From the NCBI RefSeq assembly GCF_003970865.1, contig NZ_RXLZ01000001.1:78250-142249 (forward strand): a DNA stretch of 64,000 bases. Reading direction: 5' to 3'. The notes beneath the pieces were generated by a model. The model saw only the letters and a program-made list of their open reading frames with translations, was not told the DNA's origin and did no database searches. The position numbers were made by a program, and so were the translations under genes. The first letter of the stretch is position 1. Each line of letters opens with the position of its first letter. The stretch comes from Stenotrophomonas maltophilia. GTDB lineage: Bacteria > Pseudomonadota > Gammaproteobacteria > Xanthomonadales > Xanthomonadaceae. Shown here in pieces: positions 17,987 to 26,825 of this stretch.

Positions 17987-18031
17987 GGAGGGCGAGGCGG
18001 GCGTCGGCTGGCCTCGTCGGGGCGCGCGCGA

Positions 18032-18448
18032 TCAGCCGCCGCGGCGCAGGCGTTCTTCGATGGCGAAGCACTGGTCGGGCTTCGGCTGCGGCGGGTTGAA
18101 GCTGACCGGCACCTGGATGGTGGCCGGCACTGCAGCGCCGTTGCGGGTGGCGGCCTTGAACTGCCAGCCCTGAACGGCCGTCTTGGCCAGTTCGTCCAGC
18201 TGCGCGTTGCCGGCGCCGGTCAACAGGGCGACCTCGCTTGGCTTGCCGTCGGTGCCGATGGTCACCTTGAAGGTGCTGGTGCCGCCTACACCCATGCAGG
18301 CCAGCTCGAGCGGGTACTGCGGCGGCGGCGTCTTCACCGCGGCCACTTCGGTCGGCGGCGGCGGTGGTGGTGCCGGCGGTTCCGACGTGCCGCAGCCGGC
18401 CAGGCCGGTCGCAGCGATCAGGGACAGGCTCAGCAAACGTACGTTCAT
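18032..18448 (-). CDS. TonB C-terminal-domain lipoprotein
   Basis: Small predicted lipoprotein of 138 residues: lipobox ATGLAGC, a run of prolines, then a TonB-like C-terminal fold ([21 protein letters not shown] to ATIQVPVSF). Such stand-alone TonB_C proteins lack the membrane anchor and long Pro-Lys linker of true TonB, so energy transduction is doubtful. Its start overlaps the phhB stop by 4 nt (18445-18448), so the two are co-translated. The link to pterin recycling is unexplained. Confidence 0.7.
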   Translation of the reverse strand: MNVRLLSLSLIAATGLAGCGTSEPPAPPPPPPTEVAAVKTPPPQYPLELACMGVGGTSTFKVTIGTDGKPSEVALLTGAGNAQLDELAKTAVQGWQFKAATRNGAAVPATIQVPVSFNPPQPKPDQCFAIEERLRRGG

Positions 18449-18795
18449 GGCAGTTGCTCCGTCAGGGCCGAAGTCTTTGCCGCGCAGATGAAGTCGTTCT
18501 CGCTCAGGCCGCCCACGTCGTGGGTGGAGAAGCGCACGACCGCGCGGTCGTAGTGCACGCCCAGGTCCGGATGGTGGTCCTCGTGATGGGCGATCCAGGC
18601 CAGCGCGTTCACGAAGGCCATCGTGGCGTAGTAATTCTTGAAGCGGAAGGTGCGCAGCAGGGCCTGGCCACCCTCGCTCAGCTCCCAGCCGGGAACTTGC
18701 GGCAGCAGTTCGGCCAGGCGGGCTTCGCCGAGCTTGTGGTCGCTGCCTTTGCGCGGCACGCAACGGGCCTGGGCCAGTGGAATCAGGTCGGCCAT
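18445..18795 (-). CDS. phhB: Pterin-4a-carbinolamine dehydratase
   Basis: Dehydrates 4a-hydroxytetrahydrobiopterin, recycling the cofactor of phenylalanine hydroxylase. 116 residues. The family signature with its catalytic histidines is visible ([19 protein letters not shown] ... [12 protein letters not shown]). I chose the ATG at 18795 (MADLIP) because GAGGTGGAG stands 6 nt upstream; an in-frame ATG at 18825 has no ribosome-binding site. Confidence 0.92.
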   Translation of the reverse strand: MADLIPLAQARCVPRKGSDHKLGEARLAELLPQVPGWELSEGGQALLRTFRFKNYYATMAFVNALAWIAHHEDHHPDLGVHYDRAVVRFSTHDVGGLSENDFICAAKTSALTEQLP

Positions 18796-18873
18796 GGGAA
18801 TCTCCACCTCGTGTTGACTGAACAATGCGCCGGACGGTGTATAAACCGAATGAGCGGCTGACGCTTACTTGGC

Positions 18874-18885
18874 TAGAATAGCCTG
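18874..18885 (+). promoter_or_regulatory. -10 element placed for leaderless nfuA mRNA
   Basis: TAGAAT (18874-18879) is followed by exactly 6 nt and then the nfuA ATG (18886). No Shine-Dalgarno is present. Transcription would begin at or next to the A of the start codon. The same arrangement precedes tcdA at 43695. Confidence 0.5.
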
Positions 18886-19485
18886 ATGATCCAGATCTCC
18901 GACACTGCCCAGACCCATTTCCGCAAGCTGATCGAACGCGAGGGCGTGCCCGGCATGGGCGTGCGCCTGAGCGCGGTCGACCCCGGTACCCCGCGCGCCG
19001 ATGCCCGGCTGGAATTCGCCGAACCGACCGACCTGCTCGGTGACGAGTGGGCGGTGGACTGCGATGGCTTCACCCTCTACGTCGATGCGAGCAGCGTCGG
19101 CTGGCTCGACGGCGCCGAGATCGACATCGTCGCCGGCACCGCCGGTACCCAGCAGCTGACCATCAAGGCACCGCGCATCAAGGGCGAGGCCCCCGGCGAT
19201 GCCGCGTCGCTGGTCGAGCGCGTGCACTGGGTGGTGGAGAACGAAGTCAATCCGCAGCTGGCCTCGCATGGCGGCAAGGTGGCCGTGCAGGAAGTTTCGG
19301 CCGACGGCGTGGTGCTGCTGCGCTTCGGTGGTGGCTGCCAGGGCTGTGGCATGGCCGACGTGACGCTCAAGCAAGGTATCGAGAAGACCCTGATGGGCCG
19401 CGTGCCGGGCGTGACCGCCGTGCGCGACGCGACCGACCACGACAGCGGCCACGCGCCGTACATCCCGCGCGGCAACGTCGCCTGA
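18886..19485 (+). CDS. nfuA: Fe-S biogenesis protein NfuA
   Basis: Carrier that delivers [4Fe-4S] clusters to apoproteins. 199 residues: an N-terminal degenerate A-type domain (about 1-95, lacking its cysteines as in E. coli NfuA) and a C-terminal Nfu domain with the cluster-binding Cys151-x-x-Cys154 (GGGCQGCGM). Length is close to E. coli NfuA (191). Clients within this window could include class I fumarase, but that is inference. A possible leaderless mRNA is noted just upstream. Confidence 0.95.
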   Translation: MIQISDTAQTHFRKLIEREGVPGMGVRLSAVDPGTPRADARLEFAEPTDLLGDEWAVDCDGFTLYVDASSVGWLDGAEIDIVAGTAGTQQLTIKAPRIKGEAPGDAASLVERVHWVVENEVNPQLASHGGKVAVQEVSADGVVLLRFGGGCQGCGMADVTLKQGIEKTLMGRVPGVTAVRDATDHDSGHAPYIPRGNVA

Positions 19486-19495
19486 CCGCTGACGC

Positions 19496-21262
19496 GTGCC
19501 TCTGACCCGGGCCGAGCAACTCATTGATCTGCTGCTGGCCCGCCAGCAGCCACGCGCCGTCCTCGAGAAGTCCACGCGCCTGCCCTATGGCTGGGCGCTG
19601 TGGCTGCGCTCGCTGGGCCCGCTGCCGCGGCCGTTCCACGCCCGCGAAGTGATTGCGGTATTGCTGCCGCGCCCGCTGCCTGGGCGGCCGGGCCAATCGC
19701 CCCGGCTGTCACCGTGGCAGGCGCTGCGCCGGTTGTTCTGGCAGGACTGGAACGCTGCGCCGCGCGATCAGCGCTGGATGCGCTGGACCTCGGCGTTGGC
19801 CAGCGCGCTGCTGCACCTGCTGTTCTTCATGCTGCTGCTGTGGGTTGCGGTGATCCGCACCACGGCGCCGGAAGCAGAGGGCGCCGAAGGCGAGCGTGTG
19901 CAGGTGGAATTCGTCGGTCGCGCCAGCCAGGAAGGCGGGGGCGATCAGCCCGGTGCCGAAGCGGCTGCGGCTGCACCGGCCGGGCAGGTTGCCGCCGGCC
20001 AGGAAGCAGGGGCAGCGACGGCACCTGAGCCGCGTCCTGCGGCCGCATCGGCGCCTGCGCCCGCACCGGCTCCAGCGCCGACAGCCAGCGTGCCGTCGCC
20101 GCCGGCCGAAGCCGAGCCGGCTCCGCTTGCGGCCCCGCCACCGTCGCCGGTGCAGGCCACCGAAGTGGCGCAGGCCAGTACGGATTTCGTGGTGCCGCCG
20201 GTCAGCGTGCCGCGTACCGAGGTCAGCATCGTGCCGCGTGACACCACGCCCACGGTGCGCGAGCGCAGCGTGCAGCCGGTGCAGGCGCCGCCAACCCCAA
20301 CCGCACCGCGTGCGCCGGAGATCGCGGTGCGGACGCAGCAGCTGCGTGACATCCCGGTGCAGGAGCGCGAAGTCAGTACGGTCGATGTACCGACGGTGTC
20401 GCAGCCGCTGCGCACGGCCGATGTGCAGGTGCGCGTGCCGCAGCGCGACGTGCAGGTGCGCGAGCGTGAAGTGCAGGCGGTGGTCGATCCGCAGGTGCGG
20501 ATGGCAACCGTCGCCGGTCGTGAACCGGCGGTGCGTGCGCCAGCGGGTCGTGACGTACAGGTGCGCGAGCGCGAAGTGGCCTCGGCACCGGCGGCGGCCC
20601 CTTCGTCTTCCAGTGGGAATTCATCCACGGCAACGCCCGTGCCGGTAGCCAATGGCAGTGCGGCGCAGGCGAGCAGCAGCACTGCGCGGCCTGCTGCATC
20701 CAGCACGACCCCGGCCCAGGCCGGAGCGCGCCCGGCCCCCAATCCGGGAAACTGGGCCACGCCCGCCAAGGGCGACGACTGGGGTGCATCGAGCCGCAAC
20801 CATGACGGCGCCGACAACGGCGCCCGCCAGGCCAGCACCACCGGCAAGGGCAGTGGCCTGTTCAATGCCGATGGCAGCGTCCGCGTGCCGGGCCAGGAAG
20901 GCGAGGGTCGTGCCGGGCGCGGTGCGCCCGGTGGCGCCAACGATGGCTGGAGCAAGGAACGCATCGCGCAATCGGGCACCTGGTTGAAGCGACCGCCTTA
21001 CGACTACACGCCCACTTCGTTCGACAAGTACTGGGTCCCGCAGGAATCGCTGCTGGCCGAGTGGGTGCGCAAGGGGGTCAAGGCAATGGAGATTCCGTTG
21101 CCGGGTACCAGTACGAAGATCTCCTGCGTGATCTCGATCCTGCAGGCCGGTGGTGGCTGCGGCCTGACCAATCCGAACATGCAGGACCAGCCGGCGGTGG
21201 CGCGGCCGCCGCCGGACATTCCGTTCAAGAAAGACCTGCAGGAAGATAACGGCAGCCGCTAG
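19496..21262 (+). CDS. TonB-like repetitive single-pass membrane protein
   Basis: 588 residues, GTG start 10 bp after nfuA. Not a known enzyme. One transmembrane helix (about 103-121, LLHLLFFMLLLWVAVI) follows a ~100-residue cytoplasmic N-terminus. Then comes a long Ala/Pro-rich periplasmic stretch (about 140-260) and a Val/Arg/Glu repeat zone in which RDVQVREREV occurs twice (nt about 20446 and 20550). The C-terminal ~80 residues are a compact, Cys-containing globular segment (SFDKYWVPQESLL ... ISCVISILQAGGGCG). Similar proteins in xanthomonads are labelled transmembrane repetitive protein. Architecture recalls TonB/TolA envelope spanners; function unknown. Confidence 0.75.
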   Translation: MPLTRAEQLIDLLLARQQPRAVLEKSTRLPYGWALWLRSLGPLPRPFHAREVIAVLLPRPLPGRPGQSPRLSPWQALRRLFWQDWNAAPRDQRWMRWTSALASALLHLLFFMLLLWVAVIRTTAPEAEGAEGERVQVEFVGRASQEGGGDQPGAEAAAAAPAGQVAAGQEAGAATAPEPRPAAASAPAPAPAPAPTASVPSPPAEAEPAPLAAPPPSPVQATEVAQASTDFVVPPVSVPRTEVSIVPRDTTPTVRERSVQPVQAPPTPTAPRAPEIAVRTQQLRDIPVQEREVSTVDVPTVSQPLRTADVQVRVPQRDVQVREREVQAVVDPQVRMATVAGREPAVRAPAGRDVQVREREVASAPAAAPSSSSGNSSTATPVPVANGSAAQASSSTARPAASSTTPAQAGARPAPNPGNWATPAKGDDWGASSRNHDGADNGARQASTTGKGSGLFNADGSVRVPGQEGEGRAGRGAPGGANDGWSKERIAQSGTWLKRPPYDYTPTSFDKYWVPQESLLAEWVRKGVKAMEIPLPGTSTKISCVISILQAGGGCGLTNPNMQDQPAVARPPPDIPFKKDLQEDNGSR

Positions 21263-21300
21263 GCAGGGCGCGCGCCACACGCTGGCCGGCTCGCGCTTGG

Positions 21301-21390
21301 GCAGGTGCCAACCTTGGTTGGCACAGAAGCGCCGACCAAGGTCGGCATCTACCAAGGCATCAATGCATGCCGACCTAGGTCGGCATCCAC
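21301..21390. repeat. Cluster of three SMAG-like palindromes
   Basis: Three palindromes in a row: 21301-21324 (GCAG head, GTGCCAACC stem), 21329-21352 (ends CTAC) and 21367-21390 (ends CCAC, decayed). They occupy the convergent gap between the repetitive membrane protein and the barstar-like gene. Confidence 0.75.
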
Positions 21391-21403
21391 CAGGGCGTTG
21401 CCC

Positions 21404-21817
21404 TTACGCGCTCTGCGACAGGAACACCCAGAACGGGACGTCGCGGCCGACCCAGTCGCGGCTGGTTTCGTCCATCACGTCCAGCAGGGTGTCGAAGTCC
21501 TTCTGCGCGCCGGCGCGCAGCGCATCCACGTCGGCCAGGAACAGCGCGTAGCCGTTGGCCGGCAGCCATTGCAGGTCGCGCAGGTTGTCCGACAGTGCAT
21601 CCCAGTTGCCGCCGAAACCGGCCGGGAAATCCAGCTGTGTGGCCAGCCGGGCGAGCAGGGTGCGCTTGTCGGCCACGCCTTCCAGATCGATGCGGATCAC
21701 CTTCAGCCCGGCATCGCGCATCGCTGCGGCCAGTGCGTCGATGTCGTCGCTGTCGATGGCGTAGACGCCGGCATTGTTGATGTCATGCAGGCCGAGGCCG
21801 AAATCATCGTGGCTCAT
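21404..21817 (-). CDS. Barstar-family ribonuclease inhibitor
   Basis: 137 residues of the barstar fold: an N-terminal extension (about 1-35), then VIRIDLEGVADKRTLLARLA, DFPAGFGGNWDALSDNLRDL (the helix whose Asp residues plug the RNase active site in barstar) and a C-terminal strand WVFL. Its start overlaps the stop of the upstream RNase gene by one base (TGATG at 21815-21819), so inhibitor synthesis should be coupled to the RNase. It should stay cytoplasmic and neutralise RNase before export. Confidence 0.88.
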   Translation of the reverse strand: MSHDDFGLGLHDINNAGVYAIDSDDIDALAAAMRDAGLKVIRIDLEGVADKRTLLARLATQLDFPAGFGGNWDALSDNLRDLQWLPANGYALFLADVDALRAGAQKDFDTLLDVMDETSRDWVGRDVPFWVFLSQSA

Positions 21818-22269
21818 CACTGCGCTCCCTGGGCCGGTACGGTGAAGCTGCGGAACGATTCGTAGTGATCGTCGGTGTAGTACCACGCCTCCGGCGGATC
21901 GCCGCCGGTGACGATGCGGCGAGCGCCACGGGTGCGCGCGCCGGGGGTATCGACGGTGTATTCGCGGTAGTAGCCGCGCGGGCGCTGCGGCAGCTGCTGT
22001 TCGCGGTTGCCGAAGGTGCTGCCGTCCTGACGGTGCGGGAACGGCCCGCCGCGCTGGATCAGGGCGATGGTCTGCCGGGCTTCGGCGGGCAGGAACGCGG
22101 GCAGACCGTTGTCCTTGCCGGGCGTGGCCGTGGCCGGTGCGCGCGCGGCAGGCGCACCCTGCAGGTCCGGTGCGAACTGCGGCGCCGGCGGGCGCTGCAT
22201 GAAATGGTTGACGACCAGGCCGAGCAGCAGCAGGGCGATGGCGGTGATCAGCAGCCGGGGGTTGCGCAT
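21817..22269 (-). CDS. Membrane-anchored or exported barnase-like ribonuclease
   Basis: 150 residues. An N-terminal hydrophobic helix (about 4-22, LLITAIALLLLGLVVNHF) acts as signal or anchor. It is followed by a Pro/Ala linker and a microbial RNase N1/T1 domain (about 55-150). Barnase-type catalytic residues align: Glu in YYREYTVD, Arg residues in RTRGARRIV and His in YTDDHYESF (barnase has TTDHYQTF). I see no Shine-Dalgarno before ATG 22269; an in-frame ATG at 22329 also lacks one. Its own inhibitor follows with a 1-nt overlap. Confidence 0.85.
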   Translation of the reverse strand: MRNPRLLITAIALLLLGLVVNHFMQRPPAPQFAPDLQGAPAARAPATATPGKDNGLPAFLPAEARQTIALIQRGGPFPHRQDGSTFGNREQQLPQRPRGYYREYTVDTPGARTRGARRIVTGGDPPEAWYYTDDHYESFRSFTVPAQGAQ

Positions 22270-22489
22270 GGGCAAGGAGCGGGCGAGGGCGGTGCAGGCA
22301 CTGTAGCGCCTGTGCGCTGCACGGTGCATGAGGATGGCATCGCGTCACTGCTGCGTAACAATTGCCGTCGTGCTCACTGGCAGGACGCAATTTCCTTTAC
22401 ATCCCCCTTGGTAATCTGACGGTCTGTCCCCATCATTCACCGCGCAACGCCCGACACCGTCGGGTGCCCTCGCAATCAGGAGATGCATC

Positions 22490-23101
22490 ATGGCCTATAC
22501 CCTGCCCAAGCTGTCCTACGCCTACGACGCGCTGGAACCGCATATCGATGCGGCGACGATGGAAATCCATCACACCAAGCATCACCAGACCTACATCAAC
22601 AACGTCAACGCGGCGCTGGAAGGCACCGAGTACGCTGACCTGCCGGTCGAAGAACTGGTGAAGAAGCTCAAGTCGCTGCCGGAGAACCTGCAGGGTCCGG
22701 TGCGCAACAACGGTGGCGGCCATGCCAACCACTCGCTGTTCTGGACCGTGATGGCTCCGAATGCTGGCGGCAACCCGGTGGGCGACGTGGCCAAGGCCAT
22801 CGACAAGGACCTGGGTGGCTTCGACAAGTTCAAGGACGCCTTCACCAAGGCTGCGCTGACCCGTTTCGGCAGCGGCTGGGCGTGGCTGAGCGTGACCCCG
22901 GACAAGAAGGTCGTGGTTGAGAGCACCGGCAACCAGGACAGCCCGCTGATGGAAGGCAACACCCCCATCCTCGGCCTGGACGTGTGGGAACACGCGTACT
23001 ACCTGAAGTACCAGAACCGTCGTCCGGAATACATCGGCGCGTTCTTCAACGTCATCGACTGGAACGAAGTCGAGCGCCGTTACCAGGAAGCGATCGCCTG
23101 A
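22490..23101 (+). CDS. sodA: Superoxide dismutase, Fe/Mn family
   Basis: Converts superoxide to hydrogen peroxide and oxygen in the cytoplasm. 203 residues, family-typical. Metal ligands are visible: His in [12 protein letters not shown], His in [11 protein letters not shown], and Asp/His in [12 protein letters not shown]. The residue pattern near [10 protein letters not shown] suits the manganese type, though Fe/Mn choice cannot be proven by eye. Strong AGGAG ribosome site 8 nt before ATG; its own terminator follows. Confidence 0.93.
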   Translation: MAYTLPKLSYAYDALEPHIDAATMEIHHTKHHQTYINNVNAALEGTEYADLPVEELVKKLKSLPENLQGPVRNNGGGHANHSLFWTVMAPNAGGNPVGDVAKAIDKDLGGFDKFKDAFTKAALTRFGSGWAWLSVTPDKKVVVESTGNQDSPLMEGNTPILGLDVWEHAYYLKYQNRRPEYIGAFFNVIDWNEVERRYQEAIA

Positions 23102-23122
23102 TCGTGGTAATGGGATGAACTG

Positions 23123-23151
23123 AAAAGGCCGGGGGAGACCCCGGCCTTTTT
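23123..23151. terminator. Terminator after sodA (bidirectional)
   Basis: AAAAGGCCGGGG pairs with CCCCGGCCTTTT and is followed by further T residues. A-run on one side and T-run on the other let it serve sodA and the convergent gene at 23203. Confidence 0.9.
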
Positions 23152-23202
23152 GTTTGCCAGCTTCTGGACGTCGGGCAGGACCTGGTGGGTGCCGAAGGCG
23201 GG

Positions 23203-24048
23203 CTATTCGGCGGTGGCCGTATCGCCCTGCAGGCGCAGGGTGGCCATCACGCCCAGGCGCAGGCCGGGCAGGTCGCCGTCGGCCGGCAGCACGATCGGCT
23301 GCTGGCGGATGCCGCCGAAGTGCTTGACCTGGAACAGCACATCCAGGCCATGGCCGCTGCTGCCGCCACTGGCCGCAGGCGCATCGACGCGACCGCCGGG
23401 ATTGCGCCGGGCCGGCTGGAACCCCGGGGTGCTGCGCACGAGCTCGACGGTGGTTGCCGAGAAATCGCCGGCGATCAGGCTGGGCATCCCCTCTGCGGTG
23501 GCGCCGATCCAGGTCATCAGGTCGCTGGTCTGATGCTGGCGGGCGGTGGCCTCGTCCGGGTCCGGGCGCAGCCGTGCCACATAGATGTTGACCAGTGCCT
23601 CGCCCAGCTTCAGCCGCATCATGCCGGCGGCGCTGAAGGTGCCGGGTGGGTGCAGCAGGGTCACGCCATCCTCGCTGACCGGCAACCGGGTCAGCATCGC
23701 GTTGCCATGCCGCAACGGCTGGCTGGGCGGATCGGCGGTAACGAAGTCGCAGCTGTAGCGCAGCCGGCTGGCCAGCCAGCAGGCCGGGTTGCGGCCCTGC
23801 TGCTGCAGCACCTGCTGCACTGAGATCACGTCCGGCTGCAGGTCGGTCAGCAACTGTGCGACCTGCTCGCGGCGCAACTTCCACTGCGCATCATCGCGGC
23901 TGGGCAGCTCCAGCGCGGCCACGGTCAGTTGGCGGGGTTCGCTTTCGCTGGCCGTCGTGGTTGGTGCCTGCGGCCGTGCCTGTGCCTGCAGCGCCATCAG
24001 CAGCACCAGGCAACTGAGCAGGAGGCGGGCGGGGGCGAGGGGGCGCAT
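23203..24048 (-). CDS. EEP-fold protein lacking catalytic residues (probable pseudoenzyme)
   Basis: 281 residues with a signal peptide ending near QAQA/RPQ. The strand order matches the endonuclease/exonuclease/phosphatase fold, and a relative sits at 11193-12080. The signature residues are replaced: FN becomes AL (VAALEL), LQEV becomes VQQV, THLN becomes VARLRP, GDFNA becomes GDFSA, RIDH becomes GLDV, and the SDH motif is absent (LRLGVMATL). It is therefore unlikely to hydrolyse phosphoesters and may be an exported binding protein. The frame is intact with no stops, so it is not a decayed pseudogene. Confidence 0.75.
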   Translation of the reverse strand: MRPLAPARLLLSCLVLLMALQAQARPQAPTTTASESEPRQLTVAALELPSRDDAQWKLRREQVAQLLTDLQPDVISVQQVLQQQGRNPACWLASRLRYSCDFVTADPPSQPLRHGNAMLTRLPVSEDGVTLLHPPGTFSAAGMMRLKLGEALVNIYVARLRPDPDEATARQHQTSDLMTWIGATAEGMPSLIAGDFSATTVELVRSTPGFQPARRNPGGRVDAPAASGGSSGHGLDVLFQVKHFGGIRQQPIVLPADGDLPGLRLGVMATLRLQGDTATAE

Positions 24049-24211
24049 AACGATAAGTTTACGCTTTTGTCGTGCAGGTGCCGTGACTTCCGGCACGGAG
24101 TGCCGCTGCCTGCCATGGATTGGCACCGTTGTCATGCAGCCCTGCAGCGTGCTTCGCAAGCCCTGCTTCCGGTAATCTTGCGCCTTTCGCTTTGCAGGAT
24201 TGCCTTACAGG

Positions 24212-25777
24212 ATGAGCCACGACGCAGTTGCCCCCATCGCCGGCCAGGGAAAGATGCCGCGCCAGATCCCGTACATCATCGGCAATGAGGCCTGCGAGCG
24301 GTTCAGTTTCTACGGGATGCGCAACATCCTGGTGCAGTTCCTGATCACCTCGCTGCTGCTGCAGGAAATTACTGCGGAAGGCCGTGCCGGTGAAGCCAAG
24401 GACATCATGCACAGCTTCATGATCGGCGTGTATTTCTTCCCGCTGCTCGGAGGCTGGCTGGCCGACAGGTTCTTCGGCAAGTACCACACCATTCTCTGGT
24501 TCAGCCTGGTCTACTGTGCCGGCCATCTGTGCCTGGCGCTGTTCGAGAACAGCCGCGAGGGCTTCTTCCTCGGCCTGGGCCTGATCGCGCTGGGTGCCGG
24601 TGGCATCAAGCCGCTGGTGGCCTCGTTCATGGGCGACCAGTTCGACCAGAGCAACAAGCACCTGGCCAAGATCGTCTTCGACGCCTTCTACTGGATCATC
24701 AACTTCGGCTCGCTGTTCGCCTCGCTGCTGATCCCGTTGGTGCTGAAGAACTGGGGCCCGCAGTGGGCGTTCGGCATCCCGGGCATCCTGATGTTCATCG
24801 CCACCTTCGTGTTCTGGCTGGGCCGCAAGCGCTACGTGCTGGTGCCGCTGCCGCCGAAGGATCCGCATTCGTTCGCCAACGTGGTGCGTACCGCACTGAC
24901 CACGCGCGTGGCCGGCCAGGGCCGTCCGGGCCTGGTGATCGCCGTGCTCGGCCTGGTGCTGGCAGCGGCCTCGTTCGGCCTGGTAGGCTCGCTGGGCATC
25001 GTCATCTGCCTGTGCCTGGCGCTGGTGTCGATCCTGGCGGGCATCGGCGGTGGCACCTGGCTGCAGCTCGATCGCGCCCGTGGCCAGCATCCGGCCGAAG
25101 CCGTGGAGGGTGTGCGCTCGGTGCTGCGGGTACTGGTGATCTTCGCGCTGACCACGCCGTTCTTCTCGCTGTTCGACCAGAAGGCCTCGACCTGGGTCCT
25201 GCAGGGCCAGCAGATGCAGATGCCGAGCTGGTTCACCGCCTCGCAGATGCAGGCATTGAACCCGCTGCTGGTGATGATCCTGATTCCGTTCAACAACCTG
25301 GTGCTGTACCCGGCCCTGCGCCGCTTCGGCTTCGAGCCGACCGCGCTGCGCCGGATGACCGCCGGCATCGCCTTCAGCGGCCTGGCCTGGATCGTGGTGG
25401 GCGGCATCCAGGTGGTGATGGACGGTGGCAACGCCATGTCGATCTTCTGGCAGATGCTGCCGTACGCGCTGCTGACCTTCGGTGAGGTACTGGTCTCGGC
25501 CACCGGCCTGGAGTTCGCCTACAGCCAGGCGCCGCAGGCGATGAAGGGCGTGGTGATGAGCTTCTGGAACCTGACCACCACCATCGGCAACCTGTGGGTG
25601 CTGCTGTCCAACGCTGCCGTGCGCAACGATGCGGTGACCCACAAGATCGCCAGTACGGGCCTGAGCGAAGCGGCATTCCTGATGTTCTTCTTCGCCGGTT
25701 TCGCCTTCGTCGCGGCGTTGGCCTTCGGTTGGTATGCGAAACGCTATCGTATGGTCGACAACTACCGTAGCGCCTGA
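24212..25777 (+). CDS. POT-family peptide:proton symporter
   Basis: Inner-membrane proton-driven di/tripeptide importer (POT/PTR family, DtpT-like), 521 residues, 12-14 transmembrane helices. The family motif ExxERFxFYG is present (EACERFSFYGMRN, about residue 25), as is the second signature around FYWIINFGSLFA. I chose the ATG at 24212 (MSHDA); a TTG four codons earlier is in frame behind GCAGGA and cannot be excluded. The next gene starts 7 bp downstream, suggesting co-transcription with the rhomboid protease. Confidence 0.9.
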   Translation: MSHDAVAPIAGQGKMPRQIPYIIGNEACERFSFYGMRNILVQFLITSLLLQEITAEGRAGEAKDIMHSFMIGVYFFPLLGGWLADRFFGKYHTILWFSLVYCAGHLCLALFENSREGFFLGLGLIALGAGGIKPLVASFMGDQFDQSNKHLAKIVFDAFYWIINFGSLFASLLIPLVLKNWGPQWAFGIPGILMFIATFVFWLGRKRYVLVPLPPKDPHSFANVVRTALTTRVAGQGRPGLVIAVLGLVLAAASFGLVGSLGIVICLCLALVSILAGIGGGTWLQLDRARGQHPAEAVEGVRSVLRVLVIFALTTPFFSLFDQKASTWVLQGQQMQMPSWFTASQMQALNPLLVMILIPFNNLVLYPALRRFGFEPTALRRMTAGIAFSGLAWIVVGGIQVVMDGGNAMSIFWQMLPYALLTFGEVLVSATGLEFAYSQAPQAMKGVVMSFWNLTTTIGNLWVLLSNAAVRNDAVTHKIASTGLSEAAFLMFFFAGFAFVAALAFGWYAKRYRMVDNYRSA

Positions 25778-25784
25778 GCCTGAC

Positions 25785-26411
25785 ATGACCCCCGTCAATC
25801 TGCTGTTGATCGCCATCACCGCCATCCTGTCGTGGATGGCGTTCAACAACCGCAAGCTGGCCGACCGCCTGATCCTGTGGCCGCCGGCCATCGACCGTCA
25901 CCGCCAGTACGACCGGCTGGTGACCTATGGCTTCATCCATGCCGACTGGTCGCACCTGATCTTCAACATGATCACCCTGTTCTTCTTCGGGGGATTCATC
26001 GAGAGCGTGATGGTGCAGCTGACCGGCAGCTACCTGACCTACCCTGCGTTCTACATCGGTGCGCTGCTGGTCTCGATCCTGCCCAGCTACCTGAAGAACC
26101 AGAAGAACCCGAACTACCTCAGCCTGGGTGCGTCCGGGGCGGTGTCGGCGGTGCTGTTCGCCTTCATCCTGATCAAGCCGTGGTCGATCATCCTGGTGTT
26201 CTTCATCCCGGCGCCGGCCATCGTCTACGCCGCGTTCTACGTCGGCTACAGCATCTGGATGGACAAGCGCGGCGGTGACCGGATCAACCATAGCGCCCAC
26301 CTGGCGGGCGCGGCGTTCGGCGTGATCTTCATGCTGGCCATGCAGCCGAGCATCTTCAACCACTTCCTGCGCGAGCTTTCCAACCCGACCTTCCGCCTCG
26401 GCGGCGGTTGA
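25785..26411 (+). CDS. Rhomboid-family intramembrane serine protease
   Basis: 208 residues, about six transmembrane helices. The catalytic serine lies in GASGAVSA (about residue 117) and the catalytic histidine in HSAHLAGAAFG (about residue 170), the diagnostic rhomboid dyad. HLIFNM supplies the conserved His/Asn of the oxyanion region. It cleaves membrane helices of unknown substrates. It starts 7 bp after the peptide transporter. Confidence 0.92.
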   Translation: MTPVNLLLIAITAILSWMAFNNRKLADRLILWPPAIDRHRQYDRLVTYGFIHADWSHLIFNMITLFFFGGFIESVMVQLTGSYLTYPAFYIGALLVSILPSYLKNQKNPNYLSLGASGAVSAVLFAFILIKPWSIILVFFIPAPAIVYAAFYVGYSIWMDKRGGDRINHSAHLAGAAFGVIFMLAMQPSIFNHFLRELSNPTFRLGGG

Positions 26412-26420
26412 AGCAGGCGA

Positions 26421-26448
26421 CGGGGCGGATCGGTGCCGATCCGCCCCG
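26421..26448. terminator. Shared hairpin between convergent genes
   Basis: CGGGGCGGATCGG pairs with CCGATCCGCCCCG around a 2-nt centre, a 13-bp perfect stem followed by a short T3 run. It lies between the rhomboid stop and the stop of the small minus-strand gene. Confidence 0.7.
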
Positions 26449-26454
26449 ACTGTT

Positions 26455-26616
26455 TCAGAGCGTGGGCTGCTGGCCGTAGGTATCCAGCAGGCGGGCGAAC
26501 ACTTCTTCGCCGATGCGCTGGAAATCCTGGTCCTGGGTCTGCCCTTCCACCGCCAGTTGCAGCAGGCCCTCCAGCAGGGCGCGGTCGGTATCTGAATGGG
26601 AATCGCTGGGGTGCAT
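26455..26616 (-). CDS. Small acidic hypothetical protein
   Basis: 53 residues, too short to assign. Composition is acidic and helical (DRALLEGLLQLAVEGQTQD, RIGEEVFARLLDTYG), with no signal peptide or cysteine. A GGAGG stands 5 nt before the ATG at 26616; an in-frame ATG at 26640 lacks one. It ends at the shared hairpin, which supports a real transcription unit. Confidence 0.6.
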   Translation of the reverse strand: MHPSDSHSDTDRALLEGLLQLAVEGQTQDQDFQRIGEEVFARLLDTYGQQPTL

Positions 26617-26825
26617 CGGAGCCTCCGCGGTGGTGCGCATGATCAACGGTCGCAAGGGTCGTGCCAGCCTGGCTGTACCCCTCCACAGGCGATAGCGGCC
26701 GCCAGCGCTCCAGCTTGAGGGTCGCAATCTGACGTGAATGGATCGGACTTGCCCCTGTTCAGGCTTCACGCGATCATGGCGCCCGGCTGCGCACCATCCA
26801 CGCAGTCGCCGCAGGAGACAGTTCC

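Noticed and set aside
18796..18825. Longer phhB start ([10 protein letters not shown])
   Set aside because: No ribosome site there, whereas GAGGTGGAG is correctly placed for ATG 18795.
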